Assembly: GCA_002753395.1 (NCBI GenBank)
Contig: PEAB01000007.1
Coordinates: 1-49,034, forward strand
DNA: 49,034 nucleotides
Source: Nitrospirae bacterium MYbinv3
GTDB lineage: Bacteria > Nitrospirota > Thermodesulfovibrionia > Thermodesulfovibrionales > Magnetobacteriaceae
Direction of reading: 5' to 3'
Positions 16,642 to 24,938 of this stretch are shown here, in pieces. A program made the translations under genes and the position numbers. How positions within the stretch are numbered: position 1 is the first letter of the stretch; the number at the start of each line of letters is the position of its first letter. The notes beneath the pieces were generated by a model. It did no database searches. It was not told the DNA's origin and saw only the letters and a program-made list of their open reading frames with translations.

Positions 16642-17233
16642 TGTTACACCATTTTCCCATCTTTATTCTTGTCAACGTAACCACTATACAGGAGTACTCT
16701 GGATACTCTACATCACTACAGTCAGACGTTGTGTCGTAGGTCTTGCAGAGGGTGTTACTTGGGTCTTCTGGATCGCAGCCGGCGGTTGTGTGGTCACAGG
16801 CCTTGCACTCGCTGTAGAAGGTAGCGTCGATGTTTCCGTAGGCTCCGGAATCAAAAGAGCCCTTTATACCAAAAGTAAGGTTGTTCTTTGTTTCTTTATT
16901 TATGGTTGTGCTGTTGAGTGTCACCGTTCTAACAACAGAGTCGGTGCCTGTGTCCATAATACTTTCGTTGTTGTTTTTATCGACCATCAATTCATAGCCA
17001 GAAATACTGGCTGGATTGCTCCAGGACAGGCCGTAGGTTTTTCTCTCTGAGAATGCTTTTGACTTAATCTCCATTAGATCGCTATACATCTTTTTTGTAT
17101 CAGACTCGATCTGAGTCTTTGTTTTTGAGCCTGTGAACTGACTAACCGCGAGCGTTATGATAATGGCTGCAATAACTAGTACCACGAGCAGTTCGATCAT
17201 GGTAAAGCCTTTATAGTCTTTCAACAAGCTCAT
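16622..17233 (-). CDS. FimT/GspH-type pseudopilin with cysteine-rich C-terminus, copy 2
   Basis: A 203-residue minor pilin with a very short leader (MSLLKDYKG) before FTMIELLVVLVIAAIIITLA, Glu5 present. The C-terminal part contains CKACDHTTAGCDPEDP, YPEYSC and LTRIKMGKWC, matching the cysteine-rich end of the paralogue at 8070-8855 while the remainder has diverged and is shorter. It lies 27 bases after pilY1 copy 2. In type IV pili such subunits belong to the initiating tip complex. Confidence 0.8.
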   Translation of the reverse strand: MSLLKDYKGFTMIELLVVLVIAAIIITLAVSQFTGSKTKTQIESDTKKMYSDLMEIKSKAFSERKTYGLSWSNPASISGYELMVDKNNNESIMDTGTDSVVRTVTLNSTTINKETKNNLTFGIKGSFDSGAYGNIDATFYSECKACDHTTAGCDPEDPSNTLCKTYDTTSDCSDVEYPEYSCIVVTLTRIKMGKWCNNVCQLR

Positions 17234-17260
17234 CTTCTCTTGTCTCGCATTAGCAGATGA

Positions 17261-20200
17261 TCACTTTGTTAGCCAATGGATCATTTTATTCTTTTCAGTT
17301 GGGTCAATCTTCGGTGGCGGATCACCAGAAGGCATACCGGCAAAGTTAGGGGTATACTGCGCGCCAGCGCCGAAGGTATTGATGATATTAACCTGATTGA
17401 TGGCCGCAGTTGAAAGCTGCAATAACAACGTCCCGCGAACTGACGACGTATTAACAATTTTACCTGAGCATACATTACTAGGCACTGTGCCCCCGGTAGC
17501 ACAGTTAAAACCCCAGATACGTGAATTTCCAGAGAAGGAACAGACATCGTCCGTTGGTTTTGCTGTGACAAACATTACGTAGTTTGCACCTGTAGTTACA
17601 GGATCTGTTATCCCTCGTTCCATGTAATAAGGTGAGACTATAGGGTCAAGTCCAACGTACCACGCAGAATTTGAAAATACGCCTGTTGATAGATTGGTGC
17701 ACACGGTATTTGGCGAGGACTGCGAACCAGCAGTGACATTAGGTATGTTTATGCTGCTGACGCTGCAGTTGTTTAGATAGTCACACAAGAATGGTACCCC
17801 GCCAATTATATCAGGTTTGGCCGTAGATGGACCAGAATTCGTGTTGTATAACTCGGTTGCAGAAAAGTATCTGCCAGAGGAGAAGTACAAATAGTAGTTA
17901 TCAAAGCACTTGTCTGTGGCGACCCTTGCGGTAACAGGGTATCCCTCTGAGTTTGCAAAAGTGACATAGTTCTTATCAAAAGCCCACAGTGTCGGGTCGG
18001 AGCCGTTTATGTGCAGCTTGACAACACCGCCGCCCCATCTTGGATAGCCATCAGCGTTTAATCCAAAGTATCTCGAATAGCCGAAGAAGACAAAATCGGT
18101 ATTACCGTCTTCGTTTAAGTCAATACCCTTTGTAAATAGCCTGCCTCCAAAGCTGTTGGTGAAACCCGCACCCATATCAATGGTGTATGACGTGTTTATA
18201 GTGTCGTCGCTATTGAGTTTTAAGACGTACATCTTGAGGTTCTGATTGGTTGACCCGTCGTAGCCGTTGGGACCAGACAGAAATAACACGTATTTGACGT
18301 TATCCCTATTGATTACGGCGGGGCCAGAGAATGTAAACTTCAACGATGGGTCAGTAAACTCCCAGAGAAGTTTCGGATTTTTAGGATCCTTGATGTCAAG
18401 GGCAAAGTATGAGGACATGCCAACACATGAGGATGTAGATGGGTTGCTGCACGTATCTGTGGGTGGATTGACGCTGGAGGTGCCCCCACATCCCCCGCCT
18501 AGTCTCATGCCGCCTATGAGGATGCGCTTACTGCCATAGGAATACAGGTATGGACTCATATCCACCATATAGGAATGACAGTAATTTGGATCGGCATAGA
18601 ATCTCAGATATGGAAGGGTGTTTTTAGGGATAAAAGACCACAACTCTTCCCCTAAGACAATGCTGTCTGCTGATCCTGTGGTAAGTTGTGCCTTCGAGCT
18701 GCCAGACAGTCCTGATGTGTTAAGTTTACCGATCTTAAAGGCATGAAGCATACCGTCGTTGCCGCCCACAAAGGCAACACTGTAATCGCTGTAGACGTTG
18801 CTATACTTTACGATAAGAGGGGTGGAGTGTATGATGTCCCCTAACTTCCACGTACCTGTTACTGTGGAGTCTACTGGGTTTGTAAGAGGCAGTGTCCTGC
18901 TTCTATATTCGGAGTAGTCGGTGCCGGTGATGTAGGAGATTAACCTGTCAGCCTGCGTGGTGTCAGCGGCGTTAACAGATCCGTCACCGTTTAGGTCACC
19001 TCCAAGGTAGCTGCTAAAACAGGTCTTGTTGGATGTTTCAAAGGTTACCAGGTTACCACCAGAGCAGGTGCTGCCCCCTGTTGTTTTGGGATAGGTGGTG
19101 CTGCTGTCATTTACATATATCTTTCGTGAAGACGGAGTTCTCTTAAACAATATCTTTCCGCTTTCCCAGATAAGTTTAACATCGTCAAGTGTCTTATCGA
19201 CTAGCGCTGTATCGGCAACACCGTCACCGTTTGTATCCTGCCAGCTATGGACGATCAACTGATCGTTAACGAAGTCAAAGCTGACGATCTTATCTGTCAC
19301 TAGGTTCAGTACGGAGTCATTTACCGTGTCCTCACGTATATTGGATACATTGATTGTGGCGTCTTCATAGAACCAGAAATTGTTCAGATAACCCAGCCAC
19401 GAAAGGGTTAGTGTGCTGGAGGGTGTTGTTATGTTAAAGAGTTTGTTAGGATAAAACACGGCCTGTAGGATATTTGAACCTTCCCTTGATTTCTCACCCA
19501 GCACGGAGGCCGCCGTGCCAGAGGCCGCCTTTGCAGATATAGAAAGAAATGCGGACCTAAGGGCGTTCTGTAGTTGAGAAGCGTTGCTAGCGCTTTGATA
19601 CACGCCGCCGCCGTTTGTCGCCGTATTCTGGAGCAGGACCACAGGGCTGCACTCATCCGTTCTGCCGTTGTCCTCACCGTTAAAGACCGTGTATGTGGTA
19701 ATGTACTCACTGGCCTTGGTTGGCGTCTGTGTAAAGTCGGTTATCTTTTTGTGTTTCGCAATATATGAAAGGTCATCCAGGTACTTACTGCCGCCGTAGA
19801 ACAGGCAGCTATTGTCGGAGTCGTTGTCGCCATCAGGGCTGTTTGCAGGGTTTACCAGGCTGGTTACGCTTGGGTGCAGGTCTGCTGTGGAGACGCCGTC
19901 GGTTACAATGAGTATGTTGTTCTGTCTGCATGTATAGTTCACTGGGTTATGCAGGAGGTCGAAGTCTGCGGTGTTTAGACGGAGGTCAGACCTGTTTGCA
20001 AAGTACCCTAAAGCGTTATAGAACGCCTCGGAATAAGGTGTCCATGTAGAGGCCGTAATGGCGTTTATGCTGTCTATGAGCGGTTGCTTGGCTGCATCGA
20101 GCGTTGCCTGATCGTCGGTTGTGGGTATGTAGGATATTATCTTGCCACCATCGGCGTTTGACCCAGAAGGGCAGGTCATGTTTTGCGTTGAGGCACATTC

Positions 20201-22054
20201 TGAGACTGAGCCGTCTGTATTGAAGACCATAACGCCGAACTTTATAAGGTTGTAAAAGTCATGGATAAGCCCTGTTGGAGCAGAAGATTTATCGAGTCTG
20301 GCCTGATAAGTCTTTATCGGAAAGCCAAGCTGTGCCAGAGTGCCAACGTTCAAAAGAAACGCTGGAAGGGTTCCTGCTCCATTGACTCCCTGAGTCAAGA
20401 GGGCGTCACCTGTTGGGTCAACCACTGGAAAGGCCGTTACGCCGTTGCAATAGTTGGCAATACCTGTTGCAACGCAGCTGTCGCAGGTGTGACTCTGGCT
20501 TTGACCTGAACCAATGTTGCAAGAGCCGCCGCTCTTAAAGCAATCACCGACGTATGGCAGACCGGCATTGGGGCTTATTGCACAAACCCCGGCTAAGGTG
20601 TTGGCCTGGGCGTAAGTGGGTGGTGCGCTAGAAAGCGTGCCGTAGTAGCGGTCGCAGTCGTTCTCCATCCTTGTGATATCTCCGTTGCCCATAGCGGCTG
20701 CCGTGCAGGGGGTACCGCAGAACCAGCACGACTGCATCACGTGATTAAACGCTGGCAGTGTTGCGTTACTGCCGGTAGCTGGGGGATCGGGTATACAACG
20801 CGATGTATAGAGTTTTGCCTGACCGAGGTTACCGTACAACCACTCCCAGATAGCCTGTTGGCAATCGCTGTTGCCAAAATTCCCTAGAAACACATCCACC
20901 CTTGTTGTTCCGCCGTCGGAGCTTCCAAAGTCCGGATACTTTCCATTACTAGGGCCGCGTACGCCAAATGTTACTGCATTTGTTCCTGTATTGACTTCCT
21001 TTAGGTATCTCATGCTGTTCCAGCCCCTTGTCTCACCTATGAGTTTCTGATAGCTGCTGTCGTACTTGCCTCCGGTGAGCACGAGTTTTTGGACGTCCAT
21101 CTTGGAGGCGGTCAGCCAATTTAGGAAGTTACCGCTGGCTCTAAAGGTCGTAACATCAGTCCAGCCGGCGTTGAGGGTAAGACACAGGTAGCTAGTATTA
21201 ATATAAGTGCATGTACCTGAGGAGAAGGAGCCTGAGTAAGGTGTGAAGTAAGAGCAGTTACCGTCGTCTGCGAAGGTCGTCCCCTGCATAGCCTCATAAA
21301 GCTGTGTCGGGGTATAGTAGCCAACGTATGTTGTTGCGTCGTTGTAAGAGTTGTCATAGCCCGGGTATATCCCTGTTGTAGGGTTTGTGTTAAAGGACGT
21401 AGTGCTGTAGTAAGCTGGGTCATACATGCTGAAGGAGTTGTCTACCATTAATAAGAGATTTGGTTTTAAAGTCTGTGGCATAAATGGTGGTTTTGCGCAG
21501 TAAGTGGTGACTGAGCTAATAGGAACGGGTGTCGGCGTAGGTGTGGCAGACGGTGTGGGTGTAGGTGAGGCTGTTGGGCAAATAGGTGTCGGTGTGGGTG
21601 ATGGAGATGCTGTCGGCGTAGGTGTCGTTGTTGGCGTAGGAGTAGGTGTTGGCGTAGGAGTAGGTGTTGGCGTTGTAGTAGCTGTCGGTGTAGGAGTCGG
21701 CGTGGAGGCAAGGGTAAAAGTGGCTGTAACGTTCTGTGCTGTATTGCCCATGTTAAAGGTACATGTGGTTGATGAACCTGAACAAACCCCGGAACCTGAT
21801 GACCAGCTTGAGAAAACGTATCCAGCAGATGGTGTTGCGGTCAGAGTTACGTCAGCAGTATTGCCGTAGGAATAGTTGCAACTACCTCCGCAGTTAATGT
21901 TTCCGTCTGCGCTTGTTACGGTACCACTACCTGCCTTTGAAACCGTTAAAGTTTTGTTTGCCTCACTTATGGCTGGGAAGAGGGCGCTTATCAGAAGTAG
22001 TAAAACTACTACTATGGCTTGGTTCCGCCTTTTATATTTCAGAATCTTTTTCAT
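17261..22054 (-). CDS. pilY1: PilY1-type pilus tip adhesin/assembly protein, copy 2
   Basis: A 1597-residue secreted protein, first gene of the upstream pilus operon. Order: signal peptide (about 1-32); an InlB-like bacterial repeat domain (about 33-112, LTVSKAGSGTVTS...CGGSC); a threonine-proline linker (about 115-180); a von Willebrand A-like region opening LLLMVDNSFSM near 200-210; a dockerin-like loop DLNGDGSVNAAD near 1015; and the PilY1 propeller from about 1070 (VGGNDGMLHAF) with calcium loop DLNEDGNTD near 1315. It lacks the FnIII modules of copy 1. AAGGAG lies nine bases before the ATG, and an extended -10 box lies at 22095-22103. Confidence 0.9.
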   Translation of the reverse strand: MKKILKYKRRNQAIVVVLLLLISALFPAISEANKTLTVSKAGSGTVTSADGNINCGGSCNYSYGNTADVTLTATPSAGYVFSSWSSGSGVCSGSSTTCTFNMGNTAQNVTATFTLASTPTPTPTATTTPTPTPTPTPTPTPTTTPTPTASPSPTPTPICPTASPTPTPSATPTPTPVPISSVTTYCAKPPFMPQTLKPNLLLMVDNSFSMYDPAYYSTTSFNTNPTTGIYPGYDNSYNDATTYVGYYTPTQLYEAMQGTTFADDGNCSYFTPYSGSFSSGTCTYINTSYLCLTLNAGWTDVTTFRASGNFLNWLTASKMDVQKLVLTGGKYDSSYQKLIGETRGWNSMRYLKEVNTGTNAVTFGVRGPSNGKYPDFGSSDGGTTRVDVFLGNFGNSDCQQAIWEWLYGNLGQAKLYTSRCIPDPPATGSNATLPAFNHVMQSCWFCGTPCTAAAMGNGDITRMENDCDRYYGTLSSAPPTYAQANTLAGVCAISPNAGLPYVGDCFKSGGSCNIGSGQSQSHTCDSCVATGIANYCNGVTAFPVVDPTGDALLTQGVNGAGTLPAFLLNVGTLAQLGFPIKTYQARLDKSSAPTGLIHDFYNLIKFGVMVFNTDGSVSECASTQNMTCPSGSNADGGKIISYIPTTDDQATLDAAKQPLIDSINAITASTWTPYSEAFYNALGYFANRSDLRLNTADFDLLHNPVNYTCRQNNILIVTDGVSTADLHPSVTSLVNPANSPDGDNDSDNSCLFYGGSKYLDDLSYIAKHKKITDFTQTPTKASEYITTYTVFNGEDNGRTDECSPVVLLQNTATNGGGVYQSASNASQLQNALRSAFLSISAKAASGTAASVLGEKSREGSNILQAVFYPNKLFNITTPSSTLTLSWLGYLNNFWFYEDATINVSNIREDTVNDSVLNLVTDKIVSFDFVNDQLIVHSWQDTNGDGVADTALVDKTLDDVKLIWESGKILFKRTPSSRKIYVNDSSTTYPKTTGGSTCSGGNLVTFETSNKTCFSSYLGGDLNGDGSVNAADTTQADRLISYITGTDYSEYRSRTLPLTNPVDSTVTGTWKLGDIIHSTPLIVKYSNVYSDYSVAFVGGNDGMLHAFKIGKLNTSGLSGSSKAQLTTGSADSIVLGEELWSFIPKNTLPYLRFYADPNYCHSYMVDMSPYLYSYGSKRILIGGMRLGGGCGGTSSVNPPTDTCSNPSTSSCVGMSSYFALDIKDPKNPKLLWEFTDPSLKFTFSGPAVINRDNVKYVLFLSGPNGYDGSTNQNLKMYVLKLNSDDTINTSYTIDMGAGFTNSFGGRLFTKGIDLNEDGNTDFVFFGYSRYFGLNADGYPRWGGGVVKLHINGSDPTLWAFDKNYVTFANSEGYPVTARVATDKCFDNYYLYFSSGRYFSATELYNTNSGPSTAKPDIIGGVPFLCDYLNNCSVSSINIPNVTAGSQSSPNTVCTNLSTGVFSNSAWYVGLDPIVSPYYMERGITDPVTTGANYVMFVTAKPTDDVCSFSGNSRIWGFNCATGGTVPSNVCSGKIVNTSSVRGTLLLQLSTAAINQVNIINTFGAGAQYTPNFAGMPSGDPPPKIDPTEKNKMIHWLTK
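21515..21711 (-). repeat. Low-complexity Thr-Pro linker minisatellite inside pilY1 copy 2
   Basis: On the plus strand this is a run of GGTGTAGG/GGCGTAGG-like hexamers; read in frame on the minus strand it gives TPTPTP repeats with a few A, S, I and C interruptions. It encodes a flexible linker between the N-terminal repeat domain and the von Willebrand A-like region. The hexameric unit makes length variation by slippage likely. Confidence 0.85.
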
Positions 22055-22094
22055 CTTGCAACTCCTTTCAAGGTCATTAATAATATCCTGAAAA

Positions 22095-22103
22095 ATTATA
22101 GCA
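22095..22103 (-). promoter_or_regulatory. pilY1: Extended -10 promoter for the upstream pilus operon
   Basis: TGCTATAAT on the minus strand, 41 bases before the pilY1 ATG, is a perfect extended -10 box. No clear TTGACA is found at 17 bases; GGACAC at slightly longer distance is the best candidate. The region 22055-22266 otherwise holds only the conserved dyad element and AT-rich sequence. Confidence 0.55.
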
Positions 22104-22233
22104 CATCAATCAACTAAAGTGTCCTACAATATATATGCCATTTATGACAATCGTATAAAAGAATAAATCCTGCAAAGTAAGCCATTCTTATAAAGACATG
22201 TTGAGGCATCGCATGGACATACTTATCAATCCG

Positions 22234-22281
22234 TGACAATTTATGGCACGGCGCTGACAAATCTTGTCAGTGTGATTGCAG
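22234..22281 (-). promoter_or_regulatory. Conserved dyad element upstream of the upstream pilus operon
   Basis: Plus-strand wording TGACA-N5-TGGCA, then TGACAAATCTTGTCAGTG and ATTGCAG. It is the second copy of the element at 14380-14425. TGACAAATCTTGTCA is an imperfect 15-base dyad. It lies about 180 bases upstream of pilY1 and overlaps the last codons of the HEPN gene, whose stop codon is part of it. Confidence 0.5.
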
Positions 22282-22683
22282 GTTGGTGCCCATTAGGGTA
22301 GTGATCGTAGACTTGACCTTCTGTGCCAAGACAATTGCTTTTTGTGCCTCTTGCCTTGTGATATCGTAAGTAGCGTCGTCCATGGGATAGCGTGTCTCTA
22401 CTGCATAGATCGATAAGACTTCTACGTCTGTGAGAATTGATTGAATCGCAGGTGCAAAGGGTTTACAAATAAATATAAGATATTCGATGGAGCGCGTTTT
22501 GGGGAAATCAACTTCGTTATAAACCAAAAAGCCTTTTAGGTATTTCTCTGCACATTGTTGGGCATGAAAGCAAGCTATGTCATAAAGAGAGTCATCTTGG
22601 TTTAAAGTCATCTCTGCAACCTTTAAATCATTATCTGCCTTCTTAAACCAAGCTCTTACGGTGTCCATTTTATGGGTGCTCAT
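22267..22683 (-). CDS. HEPN-domain protein, partner of the adjacent nucleotidyltransferase
   Basis: A 138-residue all-alpha HEPN protein (PF05168-like). FHAQQCAEKYLKGFL near 40-54 and RYP near 111-113 are the family landmarks. In many relatives a THDL-type histidine follows the first helix pair; here the matching stretch reads KTRSIEYL, so that histidine seems to be missing. It overlaps the upstream nucleotidyltransferase gene by 14 bases, the usual MNT/HEPN layout, in which the nucleotidyltransferase neutralises the HEPN RNase by nucleotide transfer. Whether this HEPN is an active toxin is uncertain. Confidence 0.82.
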   Translation of the reverse strand: MSTHKMDTVRAWFKKADNDLKVAEMTLNQDDSLYDIACFHAQQCAEKYLKGFLVYNEVDFPKTRSIEYLIFICKPFAPAIQSILTDVEVLSIYAVETRYPMDDATYDITRQEAQKAIVLAQKVKSTITTLMGTNLQSH

Positions 22684-22996
22684 AGAGTGTTTTTCCTTTT
22701 ACAGAGGCTGTATGTGCAACTGTGCCCACGACATCCTGATAACGTGTAAACTCCTCAGGGGTTTTGACGAGGATATCGAAAGGAAAGGCTATATCTCGCA
22801 GTGCTTTTCTGATAGGTACAGATCTTTCAACGGGTGACAACGTTGTATCCATTATAACGAGCAAATCGATATCACTATCAAATTTAGGGACACCATAGGC
22901 AAAGGAACCAAATAGTATTATCCTATCAGGCTTGAAACCCGCTATTATTATATCAAGTGCCTCTTTAATGCAAAGATCAGGGTCTTGCTTTATCAT
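22670..22996 (-). CDS. MNT-type minimal nucleotidyltransferase (antitoxin)
   Basis: A 108-residue Pol-beta-like nucleotidyltransferase. The catalytic motif is GSFAYG followed by SDIDLLV (two aspartates), with a further acidic position in FDILV. The start chosen is the ATG at 22996, with AAGGTG six to seven bases upstream; a GTG at 23005 is in frame. It precedes and overlaps the HEPN gene, so the two are co-translated. Family members add nucleotides to the HEPN partner to inhibit it. This pair lies just upstream of the pilus operons but nothing links it to pili. Confidence 0.87.
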   Translation of the reverse strand: MIKQDPDLCIKEALDIIIAGFKPDRIILFGSFAYGVPKFDSDIDLLVIMDTTLSPVERSVPIRKALRDIAFPFDILVKTPEEFTRYQDVVGTVAHTASVKGKTLYEHP

Positions 22997-23039
22997 TTTT
23001 ATCACCTTCTATAATACCCTGATTAGACCAAACGCATCG

Positions 23040-24749
23040 TTAATTGACTACTTTGACGGTTAAACTGTCATAAAAAAGCAGGTTTGTATCAACCTCGGAG
23101 TTCATGTTTGTATCAACGCCAAGATAAAATGTATAGGTACCGGGGGCGATTCCTGTATAATCAAAGACCTGACCTAAAGGAATATCAAACAGCTTGCCTT
23201 GTAATACAGGTTTAATACCGGGGAGCCACGACGCAGTGTTTAGGTCGTAGTAATAAACGCCGTATGATGTGGCCAGTACCAGCCACCAATCGGCATTAGA
23301 ACCCAAATACTTGCCGGAGTCCAACGATAGCGATATGATAAGTCTATCCTTTGAGGAGATGTTTACAATCCCTCTCACACCATTGGCCATGATAACGGGG
23401 TTGGGGTTGGAGCTGGTAAATTCATATGCACCGATGTCATAACCGCTGCCTTTGGGGCGGCGGCGGCCATCGTTATCGTGCCCTGGGACGTTGAGGGTAG
23501 AGGCATTGTCTATGGCAGGAGATGATGACTGGAGCCGCAAGTTGAAGACAGCGGGATCAACAAAGATGGGGTCTCCTTTAACAGGGTTTGTGCCGTATGT
23601 CTCGTCTGGATATCCTTTGAAACCGTCTATCAGATTGTTATCAATAACAACTGCACTATCGCTTACGGTATGCGTTTTAACTATCTGAAACATATAATTA
23701 TTGCTTACGATATTATTCCTGATAACGAGGTTCTGCACATCGGGATTATTAATGTATATGCCGCCGGCCCATTTCTCTTTTCCATTTCTATAAAAGGTGT
23801 TGTTATATATATTTATATCTTTTAAGGGATGGTTGGAGACGTTTGTGCCATAGTCTACAATGTGGAGACCATACCATGTATTGTTATATGAGAGGTTATT
23901 GTAGAGAGTCACGTTTTCCAGGAGTCCTCCTGCCTCGGAGGCAAGGGCAAAGCCGTTAGTCTTGCAGTTAAATGCTGTATTGTCATAGACGGTGATATTA
24001 TAGGTATGTTTGGCCCCGGCATCTACATATATGCACAGGGTGTTTATATTATAAACCTTATTGTCGTGAACGATACCATCATGTGAGCCGCTTTTGATGT
24101 CTATGCCTTCGCCGCCTTTGTCTCCGGGGCCGCCATCGTGTACTGCGTTATTTACTACCTCGAAATCTCTTGTGTTTGCAACGGTTATGCTCTCTTGGTT
24201 ACCATTGTTACACGCAAGTACAACCTCGTTACTATCTATTTTGACGTTGGAGCTGCTCCATATGCCGATACCTGATGATACAGAGTTGTAGGTGTAGTTA
24301 TTGGCGATGATAATATTATCGGTGTTCTCGGCGTAAATAGCGGCGCTGGCAGAGTTTATAACTCTCAGGTTAGACACCTTTAAATAATTCGTATTGGACA
24401 GGTCAAGCAAACCTCCACCGCTGCCAATGGCGATCCCCTTGCCGTCGATCGTTACAGATTCCCCTGTATAAGCAGAGAAGGTTATGTAGCTCCCCTCCAC
24501 ACCTGAATGTTTCATAACGACATGTTCGTTATAAGACCCCCCTCTTATAAAGACGGTATCGCCTGCCTTAGCACTGTTTGCTGCATATTGTATAGTCTTC
24601 CAGGGGGTGGTTAGTTCGCCTGTATTTGAGTCTTTACCCGTTGTGGATACATAATACGTTGCACATACACTTGGTGACACTGTAAGCAACACCATAACTA
24701 CCGTATTTGTAAATAAGGCAAACCACTTAGTTTTACGTATAAGAAGCAT
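23040..24749 (-). CDS. Secreted right-handed parallel beta-helix protein
   Basis: A 569-residue protein with a signal peptide (about 1-30, ending SPSVCA). YYVSTTGKDSNTGELTTPWK is the DUF1565-type cap seen at the start of pectate-lyase-like helices. From about residue 60 to 430 short strands with NN, NNI and YNN turns repeat, as in NosD/Pel-type beta helices, ending with the RRRPKGSGYDIGAYEF motif. A separate C-terminal domain of about 110 residues ends GTYTFYLGVDTNMNSEVD, probably an export or surface domain. A polysaccharide-binding or lyase role is possible, but no catalytic residues can be assigned. AAGGATAG precedes the ATG. Confidence 0.83.
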   Translation of the reverse strand: MLLIRKTKWFALFTNTVVMVLLTVSPSVCATYYVSTTGKDSNTGELTTPWKTIQYAANSAKAGDTVFIRGGSYNEHVVMKHSGVEGSYITFSAYTGESVTIDGKGIAIGSGGGLLDLSNTNYLKVSNLRVINSASAAIYAENTDNIIIANNYTYNSVSSGIGIWSSSNVKIDSNEVVLACNNGNQESITVANTRDFEVVNNAVHDGGPGDKGGEGIDIKSGSHDGIVHDNKVYNINTLCIYVDAGAKHTYNITVYDNTAFNCKTNGFALASEAGGLLENVTLYNNLSYNNTWYGLHIVDYGTNVSNHPLKDINIYNNTFYRNGKEKWAGGIYINNPDVQNLVIRNNIVSNNYMFQIVKTHTVSDSAVVIDNNLIDGFKGYPDETYGTNPVKGDPIFVDPAVFNLRLQSSSPAIDNASTLNVPGHDNDGRRRPKGSGYDIGAYEFTSSNPNPVIMANGVRGIVNISSKDRLIISLSLDSGKYLGSNADWWLVLATSYGVYYYDLNTASWLPGIKPVLQGKLFDIPLGQVFDYTGIAPGTYTFYLGVDTNMNSEVDTNLLFYDSLTVKVVN

Positions 24750-24812
24750 ATCTATCCTTCATATTATGTTAAGCTACTGCCGCATCTTTTTTCAAGCCCA
24801 CAAATCATGGCG

Positions 24813-24938
24813 GGTGCATAAGAAAAACAAGGGAACTAAGATTATTTACGGGGTCAAGGAGACTTCTTTGTGGACGGGGTGCCTCACCCCTTACCTTGTG
24901 GGTGGGTCTGAGGGAGGGTAAAACCCTCCCTTCTTTAT
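24813..24938 (+). repeat. Dispersed GC-rich palindromic repeat, copy D
   Basis: Starts with GGTGCATAAGAAAAACA like copy A, then TTTACGGGGTCAAGG, a GGGTGCCTCACCC hairpin, TTGTGGGTGGGTCTGAGG and a closing GGAGGG...CCCTCC hairpin with a T-rich tail. Its end touches the stop codon of the L,D-transpeptidase gene at 24939. Nothing else is seen in 24750-24938. Confidence 0.72.

Noticed and set aside
21504-21869. Long plus-strand frame rich in V-G repeats
   Set aside because: It is the antisense reading of the Thr-Pro minisatellite and N-terminal domain of pilY1 copy 2; low complexity and no ribosome site.
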